This document shows positions 11,487 through 21,343 of a DNA stretch of 64,000 nucleotides, piece by piece; the first letter of the stretch is position 1; every line of letters starts with the position of its first letter. A program made the position numbers and the translations under genes. Source of the DNA: Myxocyprinus asiaticus (lineage: Eukaryota; Chordata; Actinopteri; Cypriniformes; Catostomidae); NCBI RefSeq assembly GCF_019703515.2, contig NC_059365.1:39694001-39758000 (forward strand), given 5' to 3'. The notes under the pieces were generated by a model, which worked only from the letters and a program-made list of their open reading frames with translations, did not search any database and had not been told where the DNA came from.

Positions 11487-12390
11487 AATTGGTGTGGGTT
11501 TAAGGGGGTTAGTGGTTGATTCTGTTCATTTATATTGTTTTGTATTCTGTATAAGAATCAATAAAAAAGTGTTAATCTGAAAAAAGTAAACAAAGTTTTG
11601 GTAAATGGAGCTTACAAGTATTTAGTTTGTTTGTTTTTTTTAGTTCTGATTGGCCTATGCTCATGTAACTTGCTTGCTCATTGCTAAACACTTTTGATCT
11701 CTGTGGCAAATTGAATTGTTTATGGGTGTAATAAGCTGTGCCCTTGTTGCTGCAGTAATAACTTCAACTTAAAATGAATTAATTATTTTGCTTCACAGGT
11801 AAACTGAAGAAGAACCCTTTGCTGCAAACTGTCAGTAAGAAAGAGGTGGAGCTGGCCTTCAATAAACCATTTAGAAAATGCAAGAGACAGAGATGGCAAC
11901 TGTGCCTTGAGAGCCCAGCAGGACCTTGAACGGAGGGCAGCACAGTCAGATTTGTAAGTTGCAAAAATGAAATTGTAATTTATAACCAATTAGTAATTTA
12001 TTCAGTTGCAGTTCTTTAACATCTTAGAACATATGTCAACCAGTCAGAATCAAGCATTAAACGGCACTGTGATTTAAGGAATAATAATTCATTTCTTAAT
12101 TTCTTCTCATCATTATATCTTGGGGAACAATACTACTTATCCCCCTAAAAAAACTGTGGTATAATAATGGGGATGTCTCTGAAGAATTTAATAGATATGC
12201 CTTTTTTTTTTCTTATTATTTCATGGTACTGCTGAATGCTTGATTGGATGACAGATATTCCAAGGTTTTAATTTTTCCTATATATGTTAAAGGTGCACTT
12301 AGTATTTTATACAGAAAGAGTAGAACAGTATTTTTTAAAAATATGTTTAAAAAGATGTACACTTACATTAGATGATGACTCTAGTCATAT

Positions 12391-12753
12391 CTTACAGGGA
12401 ATTCACCCAAAAATGAAAGTTCTCTCATCATTTACTCACCTTCATGCCATCTCAGATGTGTATGACTTTCCTTCTTCAGTAGAACTGAAGTGAAAAAAAT
12501 TTAAGCACATTTCAGCTCTTTTTCTCCATACAATTGAAGTATACAGGTGCCATCATTGTTATGGTCCAAAAGGCATATTTAAGGAGCATAAAATTAATCC
12601 ACAAGACTCTAGTTGATCAATTAATATATTCTGAAGCAAACCGATTGGTTGGTGTGAGAAACAAATAGATAATTAAAACGTTTTTAACTTTAAATCGTTG
12701 CTTTCGGTTGCTGTTTGAAATGACCTAACACTCGCATGGCATTCTTTCCTCAA
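12391..12753 (+). mobile_element. left arm of a fold-back MITE, split by an LTR element
   Basis: Starts near TTCACCCAAAAATGAAAG and runs to 12753. The same sequence, with modest divergence, forms the outer arm of the intact palindromic copy at 43259-44034. The matching right half resumes at 17087. The arm is therefore interrupted by the gypsy element and not simply truncated. Confidence 0.85.
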
Positions 12754-13133
12754 TGTGGCAGCGGGGGTGTGGTCAAGTGTCCGTCCAGAGAGAGAGAAAG
12801 CGGTAAGGGCGCTTGCACCTGAGCTAAATTATGTCTAACACCTGTATCTAATTACAGTGAGCATGGGGAGAGCGGCATAAAAGAGCCACACCGTCAGCAG
12901 ACCAGAGAGAGAGTCTGGGTCTTGAAGCTCTTCGTGAAGCTACAGTCTTGTTGTAAAGCTAAAGTCTTGTTAGGAAGCTAAAGTCTATATTGTGAAGCTA
13001 AAGAGTATCATGAAAGTGTGAAGCTGACGTGTTGTGGCATCTCTGTAAAAACCCAAGTTATTCCATTAAAGAAACTCTTATCTGAGTGGAAGAAACCTGG
13101 TTTCCCGTGTACTCCCTGTGAAAGTCCTTTACA
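12754..13133 (+). repeat. 5' LTR of Ty3/gypsy element (380 bp)
   Basis: Begins TGTGGCAGCGGGGG and ends TTTACA, giving TG...CA ends, with a near-identical partner at 16689-17086. It contains CATAAAAGAGCC (TATA-like) and, downstream, tandem units of about 18-19 bp built on GAAGCTAAAGTCTTGTT. The 3' LTR has one more unit than this one. No clean target duplication is seen: CTCAA before, CTCTG after. Confidence 0.93.
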
Positions 13134-13134
13134 C

Positions 13135-13152
13135 TGGTGCCGAAACCAGGGA
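13135..13152 (+). other. primer-binding site
   Basis: TGGTGCCGAAACCAGGGA lies one base after the 5' LTR. It starts with TGG, as expected for pairing with the CCA end of a tRNA. I did not assign the tRNA. Confidence 0.75.
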
Positions 13153-13164
13153 ACCATTTTGAAA

Positions 13165-13560
13165 ATGGAAGGGAGTCGCCCCTTAGAGTCCTCCCGGTTG
13201 GCGGAGATCCTCCAATCCCTTGCTGGCCTACACCAGGCCCACCAACAAACCCTGCTTGAGCTCCGGCAAGACCAAGATCCTACGGGCTCATGCAGAGGAC
13301 CGGCATGCGATCCGGAGCCTCCTCAGCCAGGATACCGCCCCAGCTGTGACCCCGGACTACCCAGAAGCATTCCTGGACCTCTTCAAATGCACCACCGACA
13401 TCTGGGGCTGGCCGCCCGGCCAGTGAGCGGCCCGACTCATTCCGCTGCTGTCCGGGGAAGCCCAGCCCATGGCTCAACAACTGCCGGCAATGAGTCTCCT
13501 GGCATACACGGATCTAAAAAAGGCCATCTTGCAATGGGTTGGCCAAAGTCCGGAAGAGAA
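13165..13560 (+). pseudogene. gypsy gag remnant
   Basis: From ATG 13165 a short segment with SSRLAEILQSLAGLHQAHQQTL, a coiled-coil-like start typical of fish gypsy gag, soon becomes Pro/Gly-rich after apparent frameshifts. The stretch up to the protease is much shorter than a full gag, so an internal deletion is likely. No zinc knuckle was found. Confidence 0.5.
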
Positions 13561-13925
13561 TCGCCAATGTCCCGCAGGCTGCCCGCGACCAGGCCGGCGC
13601 GTACCGGATACCGGTAAGTGTCAAGGGGGGTACTCACCAAGCATTGGTGGACACTGGTTGTAATCAAACCACTATCCACCAATACTTGGTTCAAACCGAG
13701 GCTCTGGGCACAGCTAAAATGGTGAGTGTGAAATGTGTGCACAGGGATATTCACCAGTATCCTGTGGTGACCCTTGTGATTAAATTTCAGGGGAAAAAGC
13801 ATTGAATGGAGGCCGCGGTTAGTTCCCGCCTCACCCATACGCTGATTTTGGGGACTGATTGGCCTGATTTTAGAAATTTGTTAAAGGGAATTTGCGCGGA
13901 TGGGTCCTGCACTGAAAATATGTGA
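13560..13925 (+). pseudogene. gypsy aspartic protease domain
   Basis: The frame VPQAARDQAGAYRIPVSVKG leads into ALVDTGCNQTTIH, with the retropepsin catalytic motif DTG at about 13648-13656. After a stop near 13803 the flap and C-terminal block continues as LTHTLILGTDWPDF. It sits immediately upstream of integrase, not of reverse transcriptase. Confidence 0.75.
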
Positions 13926-14117
13926 AATATGCGATGCTCTGGCAGGGGAGGCGGAACCGGGGCCATCCTCGTCAGCTCCACGTCAGAATGACAACTCCAG
14001 CCGAATGTCGCACTTTCATATCCCTATTTTGCAATTATAAATGAGCGGTTGTATAGAGTGACGTAGGACGCTCAAACAAAAGAAGATACAACCCAGCTCT
14101 TGGTACCGCTGAGCCGT

Positions 14118-15230
14118 CAGGAAATGGTGTTCCAGACGGCTCATTATAATCCTATGGCGGGTCATTTAGGAGAAAGAAAAACACTGAACCACCTAATAGC
14201 CCGTTTTTATTGGCCGGGCATTGGCGGCGATGTCCGCAGGTGGTGTGCGGCATGCCGCGAATGTTAGCTGGTTAAGCCACCGGCCACCCCAAAAGCGCCT
14301 TTGCGCTCCCTTCCGTTGATCGAGGTCCCCTTTGAGAGAATTGGAATGGACCTCGTCGGGTCATTAGAGCGGTCAGCACGCGGACATCGGTTTGTACTAG
14401 TCCTAGTGGACTATGCAACGTGATATCCGGAAGCAGTGACTCTTCGCAACATCTCAGCACGCTGTGTTGCGGAGGCACTCTTCAAAATAGTCTCCCGGGT
14501 GGGGATTCCGAAAGAAATCCTCACCGATCAAGGCACCACGTTTATGTCACGGCCACTACACGAGCTGTACGAATTACTGGGCATTAAATCGATTCGCACC
14601 AGCGTGAACCATCCACAAACGGATGGCCTGGAATGATTTAATAAAACCCTTAAAAACTTGATTCGGAAGTTCGTGCACGAGGACGCTAGAAATTGGGATA
14701 AATGGCTCAACCCCCTGTTATTCGCAGTACGGGAGGTCCCGCAAGCCTCCACTGGCTTTTCCCCATTCGAGCTGCTGTATGGGCAGCACCCGCGTGGTGT
14801 GCTAGATGTCTTACACGAAGCCTGGGAGGAGGGACCTTCAAATAGTAAGAATGAAATTCAATACGTTCTTGATCTTAGAGCAAAACTCCACACTTTGGGG
14901 CAACTAACACATTGCTCCAAGCTCAAGAACGACAGCACCGACTGTATGACAGGGGAACTCAGCTAAGGGAATTTGCAACGGGAGATAAAGTGCTCATAAT
15001 GCTTCCCACATCGAGCTCTAAATTACTTGCCAAGTGGCAAGGACACTTTGAGGTCACACGACGAGTAGGGGATCCCGATTATGAGGTTAAACGAACCAAT
15101 AGAGGGGGCGCACATCAAATATACCACTTCAACCTCCTGAAATTATGGAGGGAGGCGGTCCCTGTGACGTTGGCTGACGGTAGTTCCGGAGAGGGCAGAG
15201 CTAGGGCCAGAGGTGGATTCAAAACATAAT
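14118..15230 (+). pseudogene. gypsy integrase, placed upstream of RT
   Basis: The N-terminal HHCC zinc domain is visible (AHYNPMAGHLG ... CAAC, about 14140-14260). The DDE core follows: FERIGMDLVG (first Asp), EILTDQGTTFMS (second Asp), and NHPQTDGLE (Glu). Next comes a GPY/F-type C-terminal module (KLLAKWQGHFEVTRRVG...YHFNLLKLW). In-frame stops occur at 14265 (TAG), 14421 (TGA) and 14634 (TGA). The spacing from second Asp to Glu is one residue short, so a codon appears lost next to the Glu. Confidence 0.85.
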
Positions 15231-15239
15231 CATTTCACT

Positions 15240-15917
15240 CCGGTCACTTGCGGAGACCACCTCTCGCCGAGTCAACTAGCAGAGGTTGACGGGTTGCAAC
15301 AGGAGTTTGCGGATGTGTTTTCTCTTCTACCGGGTCATACGAACCTCATTCAGCACCACATCGAGACCGAGCCGTGGGTCGTGGTACGTAGCCGCCCCTA
15401 CCAATTACCCGAGCACAAAAAGAAAATTGTTCGGGAAGAATTGGATGCAATGCTCGATATGGGGGTAATTGAGGAATCCCACAGCGATTGGTCCAGTCTG
15501 GTTGTTCTGGTTCTTATAAGTGACGGGTCTGTACGCTTCTGTGTGGATTATTGAAAAGTCAATGCGGTGTCTAAATTTGACATGTACCCAATGCCTCGTG
15601 TTGATGAGTTGCTCGATCGGTTAGGCACTGCTCGATTTTATTCTATGCTGGATTTGACGAATGGTTATTGGCAGATCCCCTTGACACCAATTTCCCGTGA
15701 AAAAACGGCCTTCTCCACACCGTTCGGATTACACCGATTTGTGACACTTCCGTTCGGTTTGTTTGGGGCCCCGGCTACGTTTCAGCATCTCATGGACCGA
15801 ATCCTCAGACCACACTCCGCCTACGCCACTGCCTATTTGGATGACATCATCATTTACAGCAATGATTGGCAGCGGCACATACAGCATCTGAGGGTGGTTC
15901 TGAGGTTGCTGTGATGA
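15240..15917 (+). pseudogene. gypsy reverse transcriptase
   Basis: Begins with an LSPSQLAEVDGLQQEFADVF linker and RPYQLPEHKKK. RT motifs follow: GSVRFCVDY, YSMLDLTNGYWQIPL (first catalytic Asp), LPFGLFGAPATFQHLMD, and the catalytic box AYLDDIIIYS near 15831-15860. Stops are TGA at 15552-15554 and a double TGA at 15912-15917. The remaining connection domain is visible as weaker frames to 16060. Confidence 0.88.
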
Positions 15918-16063
15918 GCGGGACTCACAGCAAACCCCAAGAAGTGTGCAATTGGACGGGTGGAGGTATGGTATCTGGGGTTCCACTTGGGCCACGGGCA
16001 GGTGTGTCCCCAAATTGATAAGACAGCGGTGATTGCGACCTGCCCGAGGCCCAAGACCAAAAA

Positions 16064-16645
16064 TTGGTGAGACAGTTCCTGGGGCTGGCTGGCTATTATA
16101 GGAGATTTGTACCTAATTATTCGGATGTCACCAGCCTGCTGACTGATCTCACTAAAAAGGGAGCTCCTGACCAGGTCCAGTGGACGGAACAGTGCCAACA
16201 GGCATTCACGCTAGTTAAAGCCGCACTTTGTGGGGGGCCGCTTTTACATTCACCCGATTTCTCTCTCCCTTTTGTTTTACAGACGGACGCTTCAGACAGA
16301 GGGCTGGGCACCGTACTCTCGCAGGTGGTGGAGGGGGAGGAGCGCCCGGTGCTGTACATTACCCGCAAGCTCTCGCTGAGGGAAACTAAGTACAGCACCG
16401 TAGAAAAAGAATGTCTTGCCATCAAGTGGGCGGTCCTCACTCTCCGATACTACCTGTTGGGGCAGGCCTTCAACCTCTGTTCAGATCACGCCCCGCTCCA
16501 ATGGCTCCACCGCATGAAAGATACCAATGCGCGGATCACCCGTTGGTATCTGGCTCTTCAGCCATTTAAGTTCAAGGTGGTCCACAGACCGGGAGAGCAG
16601 ATGGCTGGCGCCGACTTCCTTTCCAGAAATGGAGGGGGGTGGTAG
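16064..16645 (+). pseudogene. gypsy RNase H domain
   Basis: An open 193-codon segment: FLGLAGYYRRFVPNYSDV (RT thumb), then RNase H with LQTDASDRGLGTVLSQ (catalytic Asp), STVEKECLAIKWAV (Glu) and LCSDHAPLQWL (Asp). It ends DFLSRNGGGW and TAG at 16643-16645, 43 bp before the 3' LTR. This is the last pol domain; no integrase follows it. Confidence 0.9.
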
Positions 16646-16688
16646 GCAGGCCGGATGCCTCCCCGGCCTGAGTCGGGCAGTGGGGATA

Positions 16689-17086
16689 TGTGGCAGCGGG
16701 GGCGTGGTCAAGTGTCCTTCCGGAGAGAGAGAAAGCGGTAAGGGCGCTTGCACCTGAGCTAAATTATGTCTAACACCTGTCTCTAATTACAGTGAGCATG
16801 GGGAGAGCGGCATAAAAGAGCCACACCGTCAGCAGACCAGAGAGAGAGTCTGGGTCCTGAAGCTCTTCGTGAAGCTACAGTCTTGTTGTAAAGCTAAAGT
16901 CTTGTTGTGAAGCTAAAATCTTGTTGGGAAGCTAAAGTCTATATTGTGAAGCTAAAGAGTATCATGAAAGTGTGACGCTGACGTGTTGTGGCATCTCTGT
17001 AAAAACCCAAGTTATTCCATTAAAGAAACTCTTACCTGAGTGGAAGAAACCTGGTTTCCGTGTACTCCCTGTGAAAGTCCTTTACA
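16689..17086 (+). repeat. 3' LTR of Ty3/gypsy element (398 bp)
   Basis: Nearly identical to the 5' LTR but 18 bp longer, because it carries one extra unit of about 19 bp in the GAAGCTAAA array and one base less elsewhere. A purine-rich GCAGTGGGGA just before it is a candidate polypurine tract. Confidence 0.93.
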
Positions 17087-18030
17087 CTCTGTTGTATACA
17101 AAGCGCATGCTTCCGACTTCTTGTGTGAACGTGCCATTGCGCTTACATCACTGATGCGTCGACTGCTGGCAGGAAGCTTTTTTTTTTTTTTTTTTTTTAA
17201 GTTAAAGGTACAATATGTAACATTGTCATCAAGCATTTAAAATGGGTACTGCAGTCCAAATTCAAAATATTGGAGAGAGCTGTCTCACCCACCCACTCCT
17301 CCCCGGACTCAAAGCTCACGCAAGTTGCCAAGTTGAGGACACACAACAGGAACGAGCAAACTGACAATGGCAAGCGACGAGCCTTACACTGTAAGCTGAT
17401 CAGCTAATGTATACGTTTGCTATTTTTTTATTGTTTGCAATTTATAAACCAGCTCATGTGGATTTTGTCAATGATAACTAGATGTATTGCTGGCTTCCAT
17501 GGCTGCAGTGCACTGTTTTTGCCCGATAACTTGTTTCAAATCCGTCAACTCTGGGTGTTGAAATACTATTGGGAAATGGGCAGTGGGTGGGATCACACAG
17601 GCCAAAACACAAACAGAAATTCTGGTCCGGAACGGACATTTCAAAGTAGAAATAGACTGGTTGTAGCATTGTTTTCGGAGAAGCCAGTATTTCAACTTAG
17701 CATGTTTCCTAAATCTCTGATAACATATTATGAAAATGTTATGCTTTAGTACAGTAAATATATTACATATTGCTCCTTTAATAAAGTTTTAACTATCAAT
17801 TTATTTATTTTACACAAACCTATCGATTTGCTTCAGAAGACATTAATTGATCGACTGAAGTCAAGTGGATTAATTTTATGCTCCCTAAATATGCCTTTTG
17901 GACCAGGAGACTGATGGCACCTGTATACTTCCATTGTATGGACAAGTTCAAAAAGAGCTGAAATGTGCTTATAAAAAAAATCTTCACTTCGGTTCTGCTG
18001 AAGAAGGAAAGTCATACACATCTGGGAGTC
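17087..18030 (+). mobile_element. right half of the split fold-back MITE
   Basis: 17087-17175 continues the MITE centre (CTGTTGTATACAAAGCGCAT...), and 17782-18030 is the outer right arm, complementary in layout to 12391-12753. It lacks the last 50 bp or so found in the intact copy at 43259-44034. A second small element (17202-17781) is inserted within it. A T tract of about 20 bases lies at 17178-17198. Confidence 0.8.
17202..17781. mobile_element. small MITE with TTAA ends
   Basis: Left end TTAAAGGTACAATATGTAA and right end TTACATATTGCTCCTTTAA are inverted copies of each other with a few mismatches, 580 bp apart. TTAA is present at both outer edges. It shares its end motif with the element at 57729-59288. 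No coding capacity. Confidence 0.7.
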
Positions 18031-18129
18031 CATTTTTGCTAGGAATTCTTCTACCTGCCGAGTATGGGGTGTATGCATGAAGAATGTGAATAACCAAAAA
18101 CACAAGAACAAGAATGTGAAAGTTAAAGT

Positions 18130-18375
18130 GGAGATTGACTGAGCAGGGAGGAGAATTTCTAGAAAAAATTTACTTAAATATTGATCCGTTTCCCACCCAC
18201 ACCTATTATATCCTCTGAAGACATGGATTAAACCACTGGAGTCACATGGAATACTTTTATGCTGACTTGTGTGATTTTTGGAGCTTCAAAATTTTGCCAC
18301 CCATTCACTTGCATTGTATTGACCAAAAGAGCTGAGAAATTCTTATAAAAATCTTAGTTTGTGTTCTGCTGAAGA
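18130..18375. repeat. MITE arm fragment
   Basis: Contains CTGAAGACATGGATTAAACC and GAGCTGAGAAATTCTTATAA, which match the general plan of the fold-back MITE arms elsewhere in this window but with higher divergence. From 18376 to 20180 I see AT-rich DNA without a convincing exon. Confidence 0.45.
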
Positions 18376-20184
18376 TTCATTTGCATGGCCTATTTATCAT
18401 GAATGCCTTAAAAATATGCTCCTGTGAATTTTCTGCTGTTCTGGTAGTATTTAAAATTGACTAAATTGCCTTTTCTATGACTTGTCTTTCTGTGCTCTTT
18501 GGGTATGAAGCTGAGGAGTCTGTTCAGGCCCAAGAACGAGTCCTTTTTTCTAGATTTATTTAAGAGGTTTATCCTGTATTTTTGTCTTGATTTAATCAAT
18601 AATAAGAACATGATTTACACATCCTGATGATTTGAAGATTTTCATCATAGTTCAAATATTATGTTATGTAATTTCTTGGACATTAAAATATTAGAGCTAT
18701 AGACAAACTCAGCTGACTTTAAGCATTCTTTGTTTGGTCAGGCACAGGTTTGTGTACTATGTATGTACTTGAAAACAAATGATCACTGAATTATAGTTAG
18801 GCGATAATTTTCTTCCTCACATATCTGATAACGATTATGGGTTTGAGGATGATGGCCAAATATCGCAAATAGAAGCATTTTAGTTATTTTGTTGAGTCTT
18901 TATCCATCAATGGAAGATCCTTAGCAGACTAACCTGAAAAGCTATGTAGCCTATTAGCGCCTTCACAGCTGTAAAGTTGTACATGTTTTGAGAACTGTAG
19001 ATAATTATCTTTATTTAAAGCATATATTGAGTCTAGTCAGAACCTGAAGAGTTTGTTGTACCGGGATTATGTACACACTGCAGATACAGGGGAGGTCCAG
19101 ACAGCAGGATGCTCGTGTATTACAGGACTCAGGCGATGAGACTGTCATGCTGCTGTTTTTCAAATACAATTATTTTGTGGGAGATGAATGTGTAGTAAAT
19201 CTATCTTTATAATTGTTAGTTTACATACATAATATCTGTATCTAAATGCTATAACCTACATGAAATGTTTTAGTGTTGACTGAACAACTGATCCTGTTGA
19301 TAAGATTTAATTTATTGTTCTTGTGTAGGAAACAACGATGTATTAGAAGCCAAACAATAAATTATACTGTACAAAAAGATCTACATGCAACACAAATAAA
19401 CATTTATTTGGACACACATTATAAAACATTCTACACAAAAGTTCAATGTTCTCTGTAAAGCAACTATAAAACAGTATGTATTATTAAAAGCACTGTAGTG
19501 AATTGCAGGCAGGAAAAATGCAGGGCAGAAGAAAATCATAATACAGTTAATTTAAAATGTGATAAAACATCTCACTACTGTGCATGTCTCATCTAATAAC
19601 TGTGGTCTTCACCTGTAGAATTTGTCCATTCAGCATCACAGCATGAAAACAATGTCACTACTCACAGACAGTTCAGGAAAAACAGTTCCTTTTTATACTC
19701 AGTAATAATGCCATTTCAAAACATGTGAAACATTCACAAAAAAGAAATGAACAAACTCTCAAAATGTTTAATGAACTTTCAGTAAATGTACGCACACCTG
19801 TTAGCACAATAATGCTATTGTTTATTTGTAATTTATTGCGCTCCCTTTCTGGACGTCTATCGTAGCTATACTTCTTGCCAATAAAATGAAAAGAGCACAC
19901 AAACAAATTATTCCATGCTTTTTTCAAACAGATGTTCCTAAGTCAGTCCTTCTGTAGGCAGCCAATGGAAGAAGCAGCATGGGACAGGAGCGCTGTGCTT
20001 TGCGAGTGGTTTCTGATCATAACATTGCTGTTTTAAACAAAACTTTAGTTTCGCTTGATTATTAGGATAACTATTAACTGCACACATTGTCCAGGAATAT
20101 TTTAAGACATCTTACAACATTTAAAAAGCAAGAATCTAACCACATGACACGCAAGCAAGCAGTGATCGGTTACACACAAAACGC

Positions 20185-20230
20185 CAACCAATAGCACTTC
20201 CGCTAGCCAACCGGAAATTCCGCCCATTTG
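20185..20230. promoter_or_regulatory. CCAAT/ETS-rich promoter-like cluster
   Basis: CCAACCAATAGC (CCAAT box), CACTTCCGCT (ETS-type site) and the palindrome CCGGAAATTCCG occur within 45 bp, about 1.1 kb upstream of the tmco6 ATG. This resembles a housekeeping promoter. Its direction and target gene are unknown. Confidence 0.35.
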
Positions 20231-20544
20231 TCTAAAAAGATGACGCCAATTTGCCCGTAAATATGATGTTCAAACGCAAGTAATGTTAATTCCCAAGTTG
20301 AAGTACCTCAGTAGATGGGTGCAGAGTATATAATATGTATAATTATATTAATACATAATTAAAATAAAGTATTAGACTAAAAGTACACCTGTAAAATCTA
20401 TTTTCTTTTCTCTTTACATCATTATAACTCTCCTAAAATGTACCTCATACATTCCCTTCCAAAGGGACTTTGTTCCCTTCTCACTCAAAGCGCTCGTGCT
20501 TGTTAAAGAGTGGCGTGCTGTCATAGCAACCATGATAAGTTCTG

Positions 20545-20935
20545 TTACCCTTTGTCCAAAAGGCCGTCTCGTTCAAACGAGGCTTGTTTAAAGGAGAACG
20601 CTCGGTATACTGCAGCCTTCAAAGGATGCGTCCTAGCTAGCACGCAGCCTTCGAAACGAGACGCTCCGTGGACTCGCTGAGAATAGGGCGTTACCAAACG
20701 GCATGTTTGCGCCTTCGAGTGGCGTCCCAGGAAGGGGACGCCACTCGAAGGGTCTTCCAAACAAAAGTAAGAAAGTTAATTATTTCATAAAGGGCCCTTT
20801 CAGAAGACTTTTAGTGAAGGCTACATTTAAACTGTAATGCCATGCTCCCGTCAAAGTACCCATATCAAGAGCTCTGTCCCTCGTAGTGAGTAGGGCATAG
20901 GGATGGTCACTTTCGATTGAAGTTCGCCAGAGAAG
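20545..20935. repeat. dispersed repeat upstream of tmco6
   Basis: From about 20715 it matches 39330-39575 over about 240 bp, including GGGGACGCCACTCGAA, GGGCCCTTTCAGAAGACTTT and TCGTAGTGAGTAGGGCATAG. It includes a perfect 17-bp hairpin (arms 20712-20728 and 20735-20751, 6-nt loop). Probably a non-autonomous transposable element. Confidence 0.7.
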
Positions 20936-21043
20936 TCGTGGACAATTTTGCGACAGGTAGTTGTCAGTTTACGGCTCTTCCCATTCACTTGTAGGTGTCC
21001 GCAAAGTGTGATTCACTGTCGTAACAATCTTAACGCGGCTTAT

Positions 21044-21064
21044 TTACGTCAGGGATTCACGTGA
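21044..21064. promoter_or_regulatory. CRE-like and E-box motifs near tmco6 start
   Basis: TTACGTCA (21044-21051) and the palindrome TCACGTGA (21057-21064) lie about 280 bp upstream of the tmco6 start codon. They are candidates for CREB/ATF and USF/TFE-type binding. Motif evidence only. Confidence 0.35.
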
Positions 21065-21343
21065 TCCATGTTGACCGTTACGCTCTCTCCAATGTTAAAG
21101 TTGCGGAGTTTATGTATAATAAAGAATCTCTGGCAGGAACTTGAGGCACTTTTATTTTGAAAAGTTAGTTTTTCAGTGCACAACTTCACTTGAAATATCC
21201 ACTGCAACCTGACAGCGGCTGTTTTCAAATGTGTGATGAGTGAAGTCTTTATTATGAATCCAAGTGAGAGCAAACTATTGCATTTAACTAATACGCTAAT
21301 CGCACAATTTGATTAAGAGAGCTGAAAGTAGAGATCATAAAAG

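Larger units (their letters stand above)
6477..11953 (+). pseudogene. three phase-compatible exon-like blocks, unrecognised gene fragment
   Basis: Block A (6477-6563, 29 codons, VFVTLPEVVSFPLKSF...) and block B (6733-6790, SVLGNIGGRSYECIRRIT) have AG acceptors and GTGAGT/GTATGT donors. Block B ends in phase 1, and block C (11799-11953) starts after a CACAG acceptor with matching phase, giving KLKKNPLLQTVSKKEVELAF. Block C then meets a stop at 11927, while the +1 frame continues as a coiled-coil-like segment (HLENARDRDGNCALRAQQDL) to a GTAAGT donor at 11954, suggesting a frameshift. The B-C intron contains LINE and Tc1 insertions. No flanking exons were found and I do not recognise the protein. 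It could be a pseudogene, an exon cluster of a larger gene, or chance. Confidence 0.35.
12754..17086 (+). mobile_element. Ty3/gypsy LTR retrotransposon with IN before RT, decayed
   Basis: A 4.33-kb element with two LTRs, a primer-binding site and the pol order protease - integrase - reverse transcriptase - RNase H. Normal Ty3/gypsy order places integrase last; IN before RT is the Ty1/copia order. Such a rearranged order is known from a group of deuterostome gypsy-like elements often called Gmr1-like. Domain sequences here are clearly gypsy-type. The gag region is short, and pol carries at least six in-frame stops, so the copy is dead. It lies inside a fold-back MITE. Confidence 0.9.

Noticed and set aside
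18408..19140. Possible exons around 18500 and 19080
   Set aside because: Short Arg/Leu-rich segments without a consistent frame or paired splice sites.
19550..20280. ndufa2 gene upstream of tmco6, as in human
   Set aside because: I looked on the minus strand for a matching small conserved protein and found none.
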